DNA of 33,419 nt from Acidimicrobiaceae bacterium (GTDB taxonomy: Bacteria > Actinomycetota > Acidimicrobiia > Acidimicrobiales > Poriferisodalaceae). Positions 23,794-33,419 of this stretch are shown piece after piece (the stretch's first letter is position 1; each line of letters begins with the position of its first letter). A program made the translations under genes and the position numbers. The stretch spans positions 1-33,419 of the forward strand of contig JAPOPC010000066.1 in assembly GCA_026713105.1 (NCBI GenBank). The letters run 5' to 3'. The notes beneath the pieces are model-generated. The model was not told the origin of the DNA. It made no database searches and saw nothing but the letters and a program-made list of their open reading frames with translations.

Positions 23794-24792
23794 CTAGGCG
23801 TCCGCAGAGGCGTCGAAGGCTGCGATCAGCTGATCCACCGCGGCGGCGGGCGTCAGCCGGTCCGCATGTACGTGCTGTTCGATTTCTGCCAGCAGATCGC
23901 GCACGCTGGCCCCCAGGCGGGCACGCAGGCGTTCGGCCAGCATTGCGCGCATCCAGCGAACCCGTTGGCCGGCTCGGCGTTCACCGAGTTCGCCTGAGGC
24001 CGTCATCAGGCGGTGGTGTTCGAGCACGTGGTCCCACAGTTCGGTGAGGCGGTCTCCGGTCAAGCCAGAGCACGTGATCACGGGGGGCGTCCATGTCGGC
24101 GAGACCGGCTGGGTCATGTGCAGGGCCAGGCGGTAGTCACGCGCGGCCGCATCGGCACGCTCGGTGTTGTCGCCGTCGGCCTTGTTCACCGCGATCAGAT
24201 CGGCGATCTCCAAGATGCCCTTCTTGATTCCCTGCAGGTCGTCACCGGCGCCCGCCAGCATCAGCACGATGAAGAAATCCACCATGTCGGCAACAGCAAT
24301 CTCAGACTGACCGACACCCACCGTCTCCACCAGCACCACGTCGAATCCGGCGGCTTCGAGCACCAGGATCGTCTCGCGGGTGACGCGCGTGACGCCGCCG
24401 AGCTGGCCTGAAGCGGGTGATGGCCGCACGAATGCAGCTGGATCGTTCGCAAGCGACGTCATGCGGGTCTTGTCGCCGAGGATCGAGCCTCCCCATACCG
24501 CCGAGGTGGGATCGACGGCGAGCACCGCCACGCGGTGGCCCTGTCCCGTGAGCGCTGTGCCGAGCGACTCGATGAGCGTGCTCTTGCCCACGCCGGGCAC
24601 GCCGGTGATCCCCACCCGATGCGCGCCGCCGCTGTAGGGCAGCAACTCGCCCAGCAGTTGCTGTGCCGGCTCGAAGTCTTCCTGGCGCTGTGACTCCACC
24701 AGAGTGATTGCCCGGCCGATGGCGGCCCGATCACATGCGCGCACGCCAGTGGCGAGTTCTGCAGTGTCGGCGTGCGGGGCGTGGTCGGCCAC
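23794..24792 (-). CDS. meaB: MeaB, G-protein chaperone of methylmalonyl-CoA mutase
   Basis: MeaB/ArgK protects and reloads B12 in methylmalonyl-CoA mutase, hydrolysing GTP. The 332-aa protein has P-loop GVPGVGKS (64-71), AVDPTSAVWGGSILGDKTRM (switch region), VETVGVGQSE (G3-type) and NKADGD (G4), all intact. GTG 24792 is chosen because conserved sequence starts soon after and TACGTT lies 7 nt upstream; a longer frame would overlap the divergent gene. mutB and mutA lie upstream on the same strand, separated by one opposite-strand gene, so meaB has its own promoter. Confidence 0.95.
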   Translation of the reverse strand: MADHAPHADTAELATGVRACDRAAIGRAITLVESQRQEDFEPAQQLLGELLPYSGGAHRVGITGVPGVGKSTLIESLGTALTGQGHRVAVLAVDPTSAVWGGSILGDKTRMTSLANDPAAFVRPSPASGQLGGVTRVTRETILVLEAAGFDVVLVETVGVGQSEIAVADMVDFFIVLMLAGAGDDLQGIKKGILEIADLIAVNKADGDNTERADAAARDYRLALHMTQPVSPTWTPPVITCSGLTGDRLTELWDHVLEHHRLMTASGELGERRAGQRVRWMRAMLAERLRARLGASVRDLLAEIEQHVHADRLTPAAAVDQLIAAFDASADA

Positions 24793-24799
24793 TGAGTGC

Positions 24800-24805
24800 A
24801 ACGTA
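24800..24805 (-). promoter_or_regulatory. -10 box TACGTT for meaB, leaderless start
   Basis: On the minus strand TACGTT is followed by 7 nt and GTG 24792. Confidence 0.45.
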
Positions 24806-24826
24806 CTGGCACCCGGGGCGCTGAGG

Positions 24827-24832
24827 CAGAAT
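24827..24832 (+). promoter_or_regulatory. -10-like box CAGAAT for the two-TM gene
   Basis: CAGAAT ends 6 nt before GTG 24839, keeping A2 and T6 of TANNNT. It is weak by itself but has the same spacing as the other leaderless starts. Confidence 0.3.
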
Positions 24833-24838
24833 GGGCGT

Positions 24839-25393
24839 GTGGGTTTGCTGAAACGACTGCGCACGGGGGATCGCACACATCCCGCTTACGAATTCCTCGG
24901 CGAGGGCGACCATGTGCATTCGCTGGTGCCTGCGCAAGGGGGCTTGCACCCGTTCTCGCTGCTCGTCATCGGAGTGGGGGCGCTCGCGGGCATCGTGCTC
25001 ACCGTCGATCTGCCGTGGGTGCAGATCAGCTTGATTTCCACGACGGTGTTCGCGACTGCCGCGGTGCTGACGATGTCGCGCTACCGGCTCTTAGCCCTCA
25101 CTGATGCAGACGTCGTTGTCATGCGTACCCGCGCCCTGAGGCCGGCCAAGCCGGTAGAGCTGCTCAGCCGGATCGAGCGCGTCGAGCCGTTCGACATCCG
25201 CGGCTCGGCGTGGGGGCAGATCTTCGTGGGCACCGAGAAGCTCTGGGTGCACCGCCGCTATCACAAGCACCTCGATGAGGCCGATGCGCTGCTCGTCGCA
25301 GCGCCGCGCAGCATGCGAGCCGCCTCGAGCACTGCGTACCGCGCCGCTCGAGCCAAGAAGAAGGTGCGCAACGTGGGAGGCCGCCACCGCTGA
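24839..25393 (+). CDS. Two-TM protein with PH-like region, unknown function
   Basis: This 184-aa protein has a polar N terminus and two closely spaced hydrophobic segments (about residues 40-58 and 62-80; LLVIGVGALAGIVLTV and LISTTVFATAAVLTM). A cytoplasmic part of about 100 residues follows (YRLLALTDADVVVMRTRAL and onward) whose alternating pattern resembles bacterial PH domains. The C terminus is Arg/Lys-rich. Similar small membrane PH-like proteins are common and uncharacterised in actinobacteria. It sits between meaB and mutB on the opposite strand, so a functional link to the mutase is not implied. GTG 24839 is the only start matching a -10-like box; the frame is open further upstream over meaB. 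Confidence 0.65.
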   Translation: MGLLKRLRTGDRTHPAYEFLGEGDHVHSLVPAQGGLHPFSLLVIGVGALAGIVLTVDLPWVQISLISTTVFATAAVLTMSRYRLLALTDADVVVMRTRALRPAKPVELLSRIERVEPFDIRGSAWGQIFVGTEKLWVHRRYHKHLDEADALLVAAPRSMRAASSTAYRAARAKKKVRNVGGRHR

Positions 25394-25414
25394 GCCAGCA
25401 GCGGCGGGGGCCGG

Positions 25415-27756
<2,342 letters not shown>

Positions 27757-27760
<4 letters not shown>

Positions 27761-29361
27761 GACGCTGCCGTTCCTCGTTCATAGGGTGCCGCCCAGCGGT
27801 GGATGCCCAGCCCGCCGTCGAGTCTGCCTGCCGCGCCGCCAGTCACCTGATTGCGTGGTTCCCCGCCGCCGCGGCTTTGCTCCTCGCTCGTTCGAGCGGC
27901 TGCCATGTCGCTCGGTTCGGCCTCGGGGCTCAGGAATTTGGTGACGCCCACGAGCACTTGGTCGCCTGCGTCGATGTGCTCATGGCGTCGGGCGCGTTCG
28001 GCGGCGATCGATGCTTCTATCTCGCCGCTGCTCATCGCCGTGCAGATGCCGCCGGCAGCTTCGATCTGGCGGAACCGCTCCCAGGCGGCGTGCGCCGTCT
28101 TGCGGGTGAGGTCTTCGAGGTACCAGCTGCCTCCGGCGGGGTCGATGACCGACCCGATACGGCTCTCGTGGCGGAGGATCAACTGCGTGTTGGCGGCGAC
28201 GCGCCAGCCCAGGCCGCTCGACGCCGGTCCGGCGGTGACTGCATCGAACGGGCGAACTGTGATGGCGTCGACTCCGCCGTTCGCAGCGCCGAAGGTGGCC
28301 GTCGTGGCGCGCAGCATGTTCACCCACGGGTCGAGGGCGCTCAGCATCGCCGTCGAGGTGACGGCGTGGAGGCGCATCGGCAACCCCTCGCCGGCGGTGC
28401 CGTCGACGCCGCATGTGCTCAGGATCCGCGTCCAGCACATCCGCAGCGCCCGGCACTTGGCCGTCACCCCGAACGGGTCGGGTCCCGCCGACAGCGTGAA
28501 GCCCAGCAGGCGTGCGCCCTCGCTGGGGGTGAGCCCCGGACCGTCGGGGCTGTCGCAGATGGCGCGCAGCCATACCACACCGGTTGCCAGCATCGCGGCC
28601 AGCTCGGTGGCATCCGATGCGCCGGCGTCGGCGAAGACCGAGCCGTCAGCTTCGAGCGGCACGGCCAGCGGCGAGCGCTGGGCGATCTCGGCGCCGCTGC
28701 GGGCTGCAGCGCACATCGCGGATACGAGTTCGGTGCTGTCGCGGGCTTCGGTCCTCGACCATCCGCTCGCAGCAGCCGCGATCGGGTCGAGACCCAACCA
28801 TGACCTCACGCGTTCAGCGTCGACGCTGTGCCGTTCAAGCACGTCCGCCAGCGCGGCCGCGTGCGCAGGCGAGGTACCCGACTGCAGGTGGATCGTCACG
28901 CCAGCGCGGGTGGCATCGCCGATTCCAGCTGAGAGCGCGGCGCGGTCGCTTTCAGCGTTCCAGCCGCGGGCAACGGTGACGGCATCTACGCCCGATGTGG
29001 TGTCGATAGCGATGGCGTCGGGCGTGCCCGGCAGCGTGACGTCGTGGGCCTGACGCACTTCCCAGCCGCCCGAACCGCTGGTCGCAGCAGCGCCGCGTGC
29101 AAAAGGAGAGGCGCCGGGCAAACCCGCCGGGTCGCCGTCGGTGCTGTGGCGATGCGGCGAGTAGAGGGGTGCGGTCTCGATGCCCCCCAGCAGAGTCCTG
29201 CGCAGCGACGACAGCGGCGCCCCGCGCAGTGCACCCTCGGCGGCGGCTTCCCAGTCGTCTGCGCCGGCTCTCTCAAAAGTGGACTCGCCAAGCGCAATAC
29301 TGGTGCTACGGTGCCCATAGTCACTCTGGGTCCGACTTACACTTGAGGACCGGCTTGCCAT
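27757..29361 (-). CDS. mutA: Methylmalonyl-CoA mutase small (beta) subunit
   Basis: The 534-aa protein is the non-catalytic partner of MutB, with a barrel-like fold and no intact B12-binding motif. Recognisable pieces are [79 protein letters not shown] and VLVGVTKF. The last about 60 residues are low-complexity and seem to lack the second domain seen in longer homologues. ATG 29361 is chosen because TACGAT sits 8 nt upstream; a TTG at 29382 is the only alternative. It overlaps mutB (ATGA). Its start abuts the lower-GC accessory segment. Confidence 0.93.
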
Positions 29362-29364
29362 CGG

Positions 29365-29778
29365 GTGGCATCGTACCAACAACTGTCACCTGTGAATTGG
29401 GGAGAATCGGAATGTCAAGACGGTGATGCGTTGCTGCTCGAAGTGGACCATGGTCCCAGTTTTGCGTATCCCATCGTGGCCGACCCGCGGTGGAGGTGGG
29501 GGATTGTCACGGGAACTATCTACTTCAATAAGTCGGAAACGAGTCAGATGGCCGCAGGAACGATTTCCTCGGCACTGCTGCTTGCGAGTTTGCCTTCCGG
29601 TGCGAGCCAAATTCTTGCTGCATATGTAGCCGAACTTGGAATCTGGGCTGTCACTGCCGAAAACCTCGGCAAGTGCCTTAAGATCAAGATCGGTGCGACA
29701 TGGAGCTGGAAATCACTGTGGCGTCCGGCGGTTAGCTACGGGCACTACACGCGAGAAGGATATATCATCTGTCACTAG
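29365..29778 (+). CDS. Actinobacterial YP(V/I)VADP-family protein, probably N-terminally truncated
   Basis: The 137-aa frame has YPIVADP at about residues 35-41, then WGIVTGTIYFNKSETSQM. A hydrophobic, Ala/Leu-rich helical stretch follows (SSALLLASLPSGASQILAAYVAELG). The C terminus has Cys residues and ends CLKIKI...GYIICH. This is the layout of small exported actinobacterial proteins with a YPVVADP junction between an N-terminal leader region and a helical C-terminal domain, known to me only as hypothetical or toxin-like. Here the signal peptide expected upstream is missing; the first codon (GTG 29365) sits 4 bp from the mutA start with no -10 or ribosome site. I think the 5' part was lost when this segment joined the mutA promoter. 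Base composition is lower in GC than the neighbours. Confidence 0.5.
   Translation: MASYQQLSPVNWGESECQDGDALLLEVDHGPSFAYPIVADPRWRWGIVTGTIYFNKSETSQMAAGTISSALLLASLPSGASQILAAYVAELGIWAVTAENLGKCLKIKIGATWSWKSLWRPAVSYGHYTREGYIICH
29370..29375 (-). promoter_or_regulatory. -10 box TACGAT for mutA-mutB, leaderless start
   Basis: On the minus strand TACGAT is followed by 8 nt and ATG 29361. Confidence 0.45.
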
Positions 29779-29845
29779 GTTGCAGTGATAGATTGCGCTA
29801 TTCACCGGCTAGGTTCAAGGCTATATATGGAGGCGGCCTAGGACA

Positions 29846-30169
29846 ATGTCTATAAGATCGCGTGGCTCTAGTGCCGTTGCATCTGGCGAAAATTCTGCCG
29901 AAAGGATCGGGCGTGCTGTTAACGTAATTGTCGTTGCAGGAAGCGTGATCGCGACAGGTCTTGAAAGGCCGTCGACTGTTGAATCTATTTTGTCATTGTT
30001 CGGGGCGGTTCTCGGAGGGGCACTGCTGGGAGCTTTTGCAGAGTTTCTATGCCGTGGTGAATCGATCTCGGCGTCTATCTTATTGGTGATATCGAGTGCG
30101 CTGCGTCCCATTCGAGGTGTCCGGTGTGCTGGGACCATCGTGCGTAAGTTTGAAGGTGATAAGCAATAG
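29846..30169 (+). CDS. Small multi-TM protein, unknown; possible partner of the preceding gene
   Basis: The 107-aa protein has a polar N terminus and three hydrophobic segments (about 23-39 VNVIVVAGSVIATGL, 48-68 ILSLFGAVLGGALLGAFAEFL, 76-86 ILLVISSAL). A basic C-terminal tail follows. GGAGG lies 12 nt before the ATG and a TATATAT stretch just upstream could be a -10. The codon use is AT-richer than the core genome. Small membrane proteins next to exported helical peptides often act as immunity proteins. That role is only a guess from position and topology; I do not recognise the family. Confidence 0.5.
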   Translation: MSIRSRGSSAVASGENSAERIGRAVNVIVVAGSVIATGLERPSTVESILSLFGAVLGGALLGAFAEFLCRGESISASILLVISSALRPIRGVRCAGTIVRKFEGDKQ

Positions 30170-30342
30170 TGTTCGTGAGGCACCAGCAAGCTGAGGAGAA
30201 ATGCAAGTTCCGCCGGATGGGCGAGTCTCAGGTTTGTAAGACTGCGCTTGGCAACCAGAGATTAATCGACTCATTCAGCTCGTTGCTGGAAACGCATGAG
30301 AACATCTGGGCACCGTTCCATGCCGTTCTCGTTGCTCGAATC
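30170..30342. other. Junction segment without a supported gene
   Basis: A plus-strand frame covers this stretch but runs on into antisense IS110 sequence, so it is not credible. A 6-bp stem TCACTT / AAGTGA with loop GATA lies at 30343-30358, right at the edge of the IS110 similarity, and may mark the breakpoint. Confidence 0.4.
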
Positions 30343-30854
30343 TCACTTGATAAAGTGAAATTGTCCGGTGCGATTTTGGACGATGAATTTCTGCAGCCAG
30401 GCGAGCCGGTGCCGGCCGGCTGGGGTCGTGCATGTGTCGGGGTCGATGTGTTCGAGGCGGCGTAGCCGACTCTCGATCTTGCCGTTCGTGGTGAGCTGGT
30501 CGCGTATCTCGGTGGGCAGCTTGGAGATCTGGTCCCCGACGTGGTGGAGCATCAAAGTGCGAGCAGCCACAAGGGTTCTGCGGTGTTCGAGCACCGCCTC
30601 GATCTCCGCGACGGTAGGGTCGTAGGCCTCCAGAGCCTGCACCGGCCCCAGCGTCGGCTCGGCCAGCAGCGCTCTCGCTGAGGCGACGGCGTCGACGGCG
30701 TCGGTCTTGTCCAGCCGCCGCGAGCGGCGTTGCGCCGCTGAGCGCGAAGCGGGGACCTCGCGGGCGTCGAACCCGGCTGCTGCGAGCGCGATCGCGACGT
30801 GAGCGCCCCACTTGGCCGATCCCTCCACGCCGACCTGGCGGACGTCGTAGGCGT
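30343..30854 (-). pseudogene. IS110-family transposase, 3' fragment (interrupted and truncated)
   Basis: On the minus strand, sequence from the GCGT duplication reads AYDVRQVGVEGSAKWGAH, then ARRR-type RRLDKTDAVDAVASARALL and ISKLPTEIRDQL. This is the DEDD-domain portion of IS110 transposases: VGVEGS carries a catalytic Glu, and DKTDAVDA carries the two following Asp. It ends at a stop at 30343 after about 170 codons, without the C-terminal domain that contains the catalytic serine, so the element is dead. The last about 15 residues (IVQNRTGQFHFIK) are probably foreign sequence past the break. The 5' part lies beyond the IS21 element at 33128-33271. Confidence 0.85.
30851..30854. repeat. Target-site duplication GCGT, left copy
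   Basis: GCGT directly abuts the left end (TGAC) of the IS21 element and matches GCGT at 33128-33131. Four-bp duplications are within the usual range for IS21. Removing the element and one copy restores the IS110 reading frame. Confidence 0.8.
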
Positions 30855-30899
30855 TGACGCCGCTCGCTGAATTTCCTCAGGGTTGTTCAGTGAAATTCC
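30855..30899 (+). repeat. IS21 left terminal inverted repeat
   Basis: The 45 nt, compared with the reverse complement of 33082-33127, match at 33 of 45 positions with one gap by hand count. Shared blocks are TGAC, GCTC, TCCTCAG, GTTG, TGA and TTCC. Confidence 0.75.
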
Positions 30900-30921
30900 C
30901 CACCCTGGTGGGGGTGTGATT

Positions 30922-31704
30922 TTAGGCGTTGCCTCCTTGGGTGAGTTTGCGGGCTCGTGCTCGGTGGGCGCGCATGCGGTAGCTGTCGCCGGTGATGTTG
31001 ATCACGACGCTGCGGTGCAGGAGCCGGTCGAGCATGGCGGCGGCGATGGTGGTGTCGTCGAAGATGTCTCCCCAGGAGGCGACGCCTCGGTTGGTGGTCA
31101 AGATGATGGGGCCGTGGAGGTAGCGCTGGGAGATGACTTGGAACAGGGCGTTGGCGTCCTCGGCGGGCATGGGCAGGTAGCCGAGCTCGTCGATGATGAG
31201 CACGGTGGGGCCTTTGAAGAATCGCATGGTGTTGGCCCAGCGGCCCTCGACTGCGGCTTTGCGGCAGCGGGCGGCGAGATCGGCTGCGGTGGTGTAGTAG
31301 GTGCGCAGACCGGCGTCGACGGCGGCGTGGCCGAGGGCGATGGCGAGCATGGTCTTGCCGACTCCGGGCGGGCCGATGAACAGCACGTTGGTGGCGTCGT
31401 CGGCGTAGCGGCATGTGGCGAGGTCCCGCAGGAGTGCTTCGTCGACTGAGGGCTGGGCGGTGAAGTCGAAGTCGGAGATCCGCCAAGGGGCGGGGAAGTT
31501 CGCGAACCTCAGCCGGCCGGCGTGACGCCGGGCCTCGGTGGCGTCGACTTCGACGCTGAGGAGCCGGTGGAGGAACTCGGTGTGGGACAGCTTGGTCTTG
31601 GCTGCGGCGTCCAGCTCGCTGGGCAGGGCCTCGGCGACGGCGCCGAGCTTGAGGTAGGCGAGATGGCTGCGGACCTGCTGATAGAGGGTGCCGGGGTTGG
31701 TCAT
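30922..31704 (-). CDS. istB: IS21 helper ATPase IstB
   Basis: IstB is the AAA+ ATPase that assists IstA. The 260-aa protein has Walker A GPPGVGKTM (111-119), Walker B VLIIDELGYLP (about 168-178) and a sensor-type ILTTNRGVASWGDIF. The N terminus is the usual helical IstA-binding region (YLKLGAVAEALPSEL). ATG 31704 overlaps the istA stop as ATGA. Length is normal and no defect is seen. Confidence 0.96.
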   Translation of the reverse strand: MTNPGTLYQQVRSHLAYLKLGAVAEALPSELDAAAKTKLSHTEFLHRLLSVEVDATEARRHAGRLRFANFPAPWRISDFDFTAQPSVDEALLRDLATCRYADDATNVLFIGPPGVGKTMLAIALGHAAVDAGLRTYYTTAADLAARCRKAAVEGRWANTMRFFKGPTVLIIDELGYLPMPAEDANALFQVISQRYLHGPIILTTNRGVASWGDIFDDTTIAAAMLDRLLHRSVVINITGDSYRMRAHRARARKLTQGGNA

Positions 31705-32990
31705 CGCAGGTCTCCTTCGGTGAGGCGCCGATAGATGTCCAGGTCGACGACGGGGTCAGCTGCTGCGTCGCCGATCAGCGCTGCGGCCAGGGTGAGGGCG
31801 GCGTCGGTAGGCGGACGGTTCGTCTTGGGCTTGCAGGGCCGATCGCTGGTGAAGGCTCCCAGGACAACGTTCTCGAGCGCTGCGGTGTGCTCGGCCAGCC
31901 GGACGGTCTGGTGGGCGCCGCGTGGAGCGAGCCGGTGCTCGCAGACCTTGGGGCCGCCGGCGTGGAACGATGCATTGGCCTCTCCGAGCCGCCAGCGAAT
32001 CTCGACGCTGCCGCCGACCAGGCCCGGCGGCACCGAGTACCGGTTTCCCCACAACGACACGAGCGCGTTCGCCGCCACGGTGCGAACCTCGACCACCTCG
32101 GCCGGGAACGGGACCGGCGGCAGGCCCAGCAGCGGCTCGGCCTCGGCCAGCTCCCCGACCGTGGACCCGCCCCGGACCCGAGCGTCAGCGCCGACGACGC
32201 ACCAGCGGTCCAGAGCCGCCTGCGCCTCCGCAGGCGAGCCGACCCGGGCGGTCCGCCACCAGCGCTGGGTCAGATAGTGGATCGCCTTTTCCACCACCCC
32301 CTTGCGGTTGGGGTGTCGGGGCGGGCACGGGTCCACGCCGACCCCGTAGTGCTTGGCGACCGGGGCGAAGCTCCGTTGGATCTTGCCGGTCCCGGGGTTG
32401 ATCACCGTGGCCATCCGATCGACCCGCCAACGGCGCGCAGTGCCCCCCAGGCGACGCAGCACCTCGTCGATCCCCACCACCAGATGGGCTCCGCCGTCGC
32501 TGCCCGAGAACCAGCCCCGGAACTTCCCCGAGCACGACAGGACACCCACCAACACATAGGCCTTGTCCCCCCACGGGGTGTCATCGAGCTCGAGCCAGTC
32601 CCACTGGATCTCCTCGCCCGGCGGATGCTCGATATCGACGTGCGCCCGCCCCGCACTCGACGCGCACCGCTCACAGTGCGGGCGCAGGCCCCGCTCGCGC
32701 ACCTTGCGGGTGAACGTCTGATAGCTCCGGCCGAACCCCAGCGCCACCACCTCGTCGAACAACGTCGTCGCCCACACGTGCGGGTCGTCACCAAACCGCT
32801 GCCGAACATAAGGCTCATACCGGTCGAAGCTGTCCGGCACAGCACTCGCCCGCACGCCGGCCACGCGTTCTCCGCTCAGGTAGGCCCGGACCGTCTTGCG
32901 GTCCCGCCCCGTATGTCGGGCAATGGCCGAAATCGACCAGCCCCGCTTCCTCAATGATGTGATCTCCACGTCTTCCTCTGGTGTCAGCAT
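31701..32990 (-). CDS. istA: IS21 transposase IstA
   Basis: IstA is the DDE transposase. The 429-aa protein starts with a helix-turn-helix (SISAIARHTGRDRKTVRAYL, 19-38). The catalytic triad can be placed at D131 (IQWDWLE), D191 (WRVDRMAT) and E234 (NRKGVVEKAIHYL). The C-terminal part has the family NRYSVPPGLVGG. ATG 32990 gives the usual N terminus MLTPEEDVEI and has AAGGGG about 12 nt upstream; a GTG at 33020 would add ten residues. The stop overlaps istB. No frameshift is present. Confidence 0.95.
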   Translation of the reverse strand: MLTPEEDVEITSLRKRGWSISAIARHTGRDRKTVRAYLSGERVAGVRASAVPDSFDRYEPYVRQRFGDDPHVWATTLFDEVVALGFGRSYQTFTRKVRERGLRPHCERCASSAGRAHVDIEHPPGEEIQWDWLELDDTPWGDKAYVLVGVLSCSGKFRGWFSGSDGGAHLVVGIDEVLRRLGGTARRWRVDRMATVINPGTGKIQRSFAPVAKHYGVGVDPCPPRHPNRKGVVEKAIHYLTQRWWRTARVGSPAEAQAALDRWCVVGADARVRGGSTVGELAEAEPLLGLPPVPFPAEVVEVRTVAANALVSLWGNRYSVPPGLVGGSVEIRWRLGEANASFHAGGPKVCEHRLAPRGAHQTVRLAEHTAALENVVLGAFTSDRPCKPKTNRPPTDAALTLAAALIGDAAADPVVDLDIYRRLTEGDLR

Positions 32991-33081
32991 TGCGGCGGAG
33001 CCCCTTCTTGTCGCCGGCACGGTCTTCCAACCGCCAGCGTGAGAGGGGGCTCCACCCCAATTGGTGGACCCTCACAGATGA

Positions 33082-33127
33082 GGAAAATCAGCGAGCAACT
33101 CTGAGGAGATCTCCATGAGCGTGGTCA
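33082..33127 (-). repeat. IS21 right terminal inverted repeat
   Basis: It is the partner of 30855-30899. Read on the minus strand it starts TGACCACGCTC and contains TCCTCAGAGTTG. Its outer end is followed by GCGT. Confidence 0.75.
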
Positions 33128-33131
33128 GCGT
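33128..33131. repeat. Target-site duplication GCGT, right copy
   Basis: GCGT follows the right terminus of the IS21 element and is identical to 30851-30854. Confidence 0.8.
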
Positions 33132-33271
33132 CGAGCAGGTCGATCGCGGCGCCGTAGCCGGCCGCTGTGTTGTCGAAGGTCTCATGAGTGATCTCGACGC
33201 CGTGGCGGTCGACGATCCCCACGGTGAAGGTGTCCTGGTGGGGGGTCGATTCCCCCGACTGGCGGTGTCAT
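33128..33271 (-). pseudogene. IS110-family transposase, 5' fragment with frameshift
   Basis: ATG 33271 follows AGGAG by 6 nt on the minus strand. It reads MTPPVGGIDP, the start of the DEDD domain (first Asp in GID). A run of six C (minus strand; G6 at 33240-33245) then shifts the frame by +1. Afterwards HQDTFTVGIVD, GVEITHETFDNTAAGYGA and AIDLLDA continue the IS110 domain up to the GCGT duplication. The next codons lie at 30854 downward, across the IS21 element. Five C would keep the frame. The shift is either real decay or a homopolymer error. Confidence 0.8.
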
Positions 33272-33419
33272 GCTGTGCTCCTGGCCGAAGTGATGTTCCG
33301 GTGGGTCCGGGATCGGCAGGGGCGCTTGGTCACAACCGAGTCGAGACATCGAAGGGTCCACTTGGGCCGGGTTCGGGCTCGGGAGGATGCGTTCGGTGTC
33401 TCGATGGACTGGTCTGACT
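33272..33419. other. Upstream flank of the IS110 relic
   Basis: This 148-bp stretch precedes the IS110 start and probably holds its left non-coding end. A plus-strand frame crosses it and the antisense of the transposase; I see no family features in it. The window ends before the element boundary. Confidence 0.4.

Larger units (their letters stand above)
30855..33127 (-). mobile_element. Complete IS21-family insertion sequence (2273 bp)
   Basis: The element contains istA and istB overlapping by 4 bp, intact terminal repeats beginning TGAC on both sides, and a 4-bp GCGT duplication. Nothing in either gene is broken, so it may still be active. It is inserted in an IS110-family transposase gene and lies in the same orientation. 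IS21 elements move by IstA, a DDE transposase, with IstB, an AAA+ ATPase that selects target DNA. Confidence 0.92.

Noticed and set aside
30169..30465. A 98-codon plus-strand frame
   Set aside because: Its second half is antisense to the IS110 DEDD domain, and its start has no supporting signals.
30875..33106. IS21 ends placed at the obvious CCTCAG inverted repeats
   Set aside because: No direct repeat flanks those positions. Moving out to the TGAC ends gives matching termini, a GCGT duplication and a restored IS110 frame.
33115..33417. A 100-codon plus-strand frame
   Set aside because: It covers the IS21 terminus, the duplication and the antisense of the IS110 N terminus.

Overview
The window is a high-GC bacterial chromosome segment, dense with genes, most of them housekeeping. 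The scpA-scpB-rluB cluster, an ACT-domain prephenate dehydrogenase next to aroA and cmk, a DUF222/HNH protein, a DUF427 protein, heterodimeric methylmalonyl-CoA mutase and MeaB, and many GTG starts with a -10 box only 6-8 nt upstream point to an actinobacterium. I suspect the Acidimicrobiia branch, but that is inference; no rRNA is present.

Layout. (1) 1-2356: the 3' end of a DUF3883 gene and a reverse-strand DUF222/HNH endonuclease gene. (2) 2369-5932: trpS on the minus strand, then scpA-scpB-rluB on the plus strand. (3) 6045-13739: a fused indolepyruvate oxidoreductase preceded by a 14-codon upstream ORF, then tyrA, a fused aroA-cmk and plsC, coupled by overlapping start and stop codons. 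(4) 13755-18071: ispH, divergent from a DUF512 radical-SAM/PDZ gene that overlaps der, which in turn overlaps a one-TM protein gene. (5) 18101-19850: tRNA-Pro(GGG), a DUF427 gene interrupted by an in-frame UGA, and a ferredoxin-reductase-type flavoprotein. (6) 19851-23792: a regulatory region with a 28-bp palindrome and a 20-codon upstream ORF, then nrdA and nrdB. (7) 23794-29361: meaB, a PH-like two-TM gene, and mutB/mutA. (8) 29362-33419: an accessory end with a lower-GC pair of small genes, then an IS110-family relic split by a complete IS21-family element.

Main discovery candidate: the DUF427 gene at 18211-18582 carries UGA exactly where the family has its conserved Cys (TH-C-P-W-K-G). 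All 53 downstream codons still encode the rest of the domain. The UGA lies at the base of a hairpin whose 6-bp apical stem is capped by GGUC, at a distance from the UGA suited to a bacterial SECIS element. This suggests a selenocysteine-containing DUF427 protein, although a nonsense mutation is not excluded. Other results are a reconstructed IS21-into-IS110 insertion with a GCGT target duplication, a recurrent leaderless-promoter arrangement, and two upstream ORFs that both end in Gly-Ala-Arg-Arg-stop across the ATGA start of a large oxidoreductase gene.

Functional links: ScpAB and Der serve chromosome and ribosome maintenance. TyrA and AroA-Cmk join aromatic and nucleotide metabolism. NrdAB supplies dNTPs. 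MutAB with MeaB handle methylmalonyl-CoA. IorAB would oxidise aryl-pyruvates.
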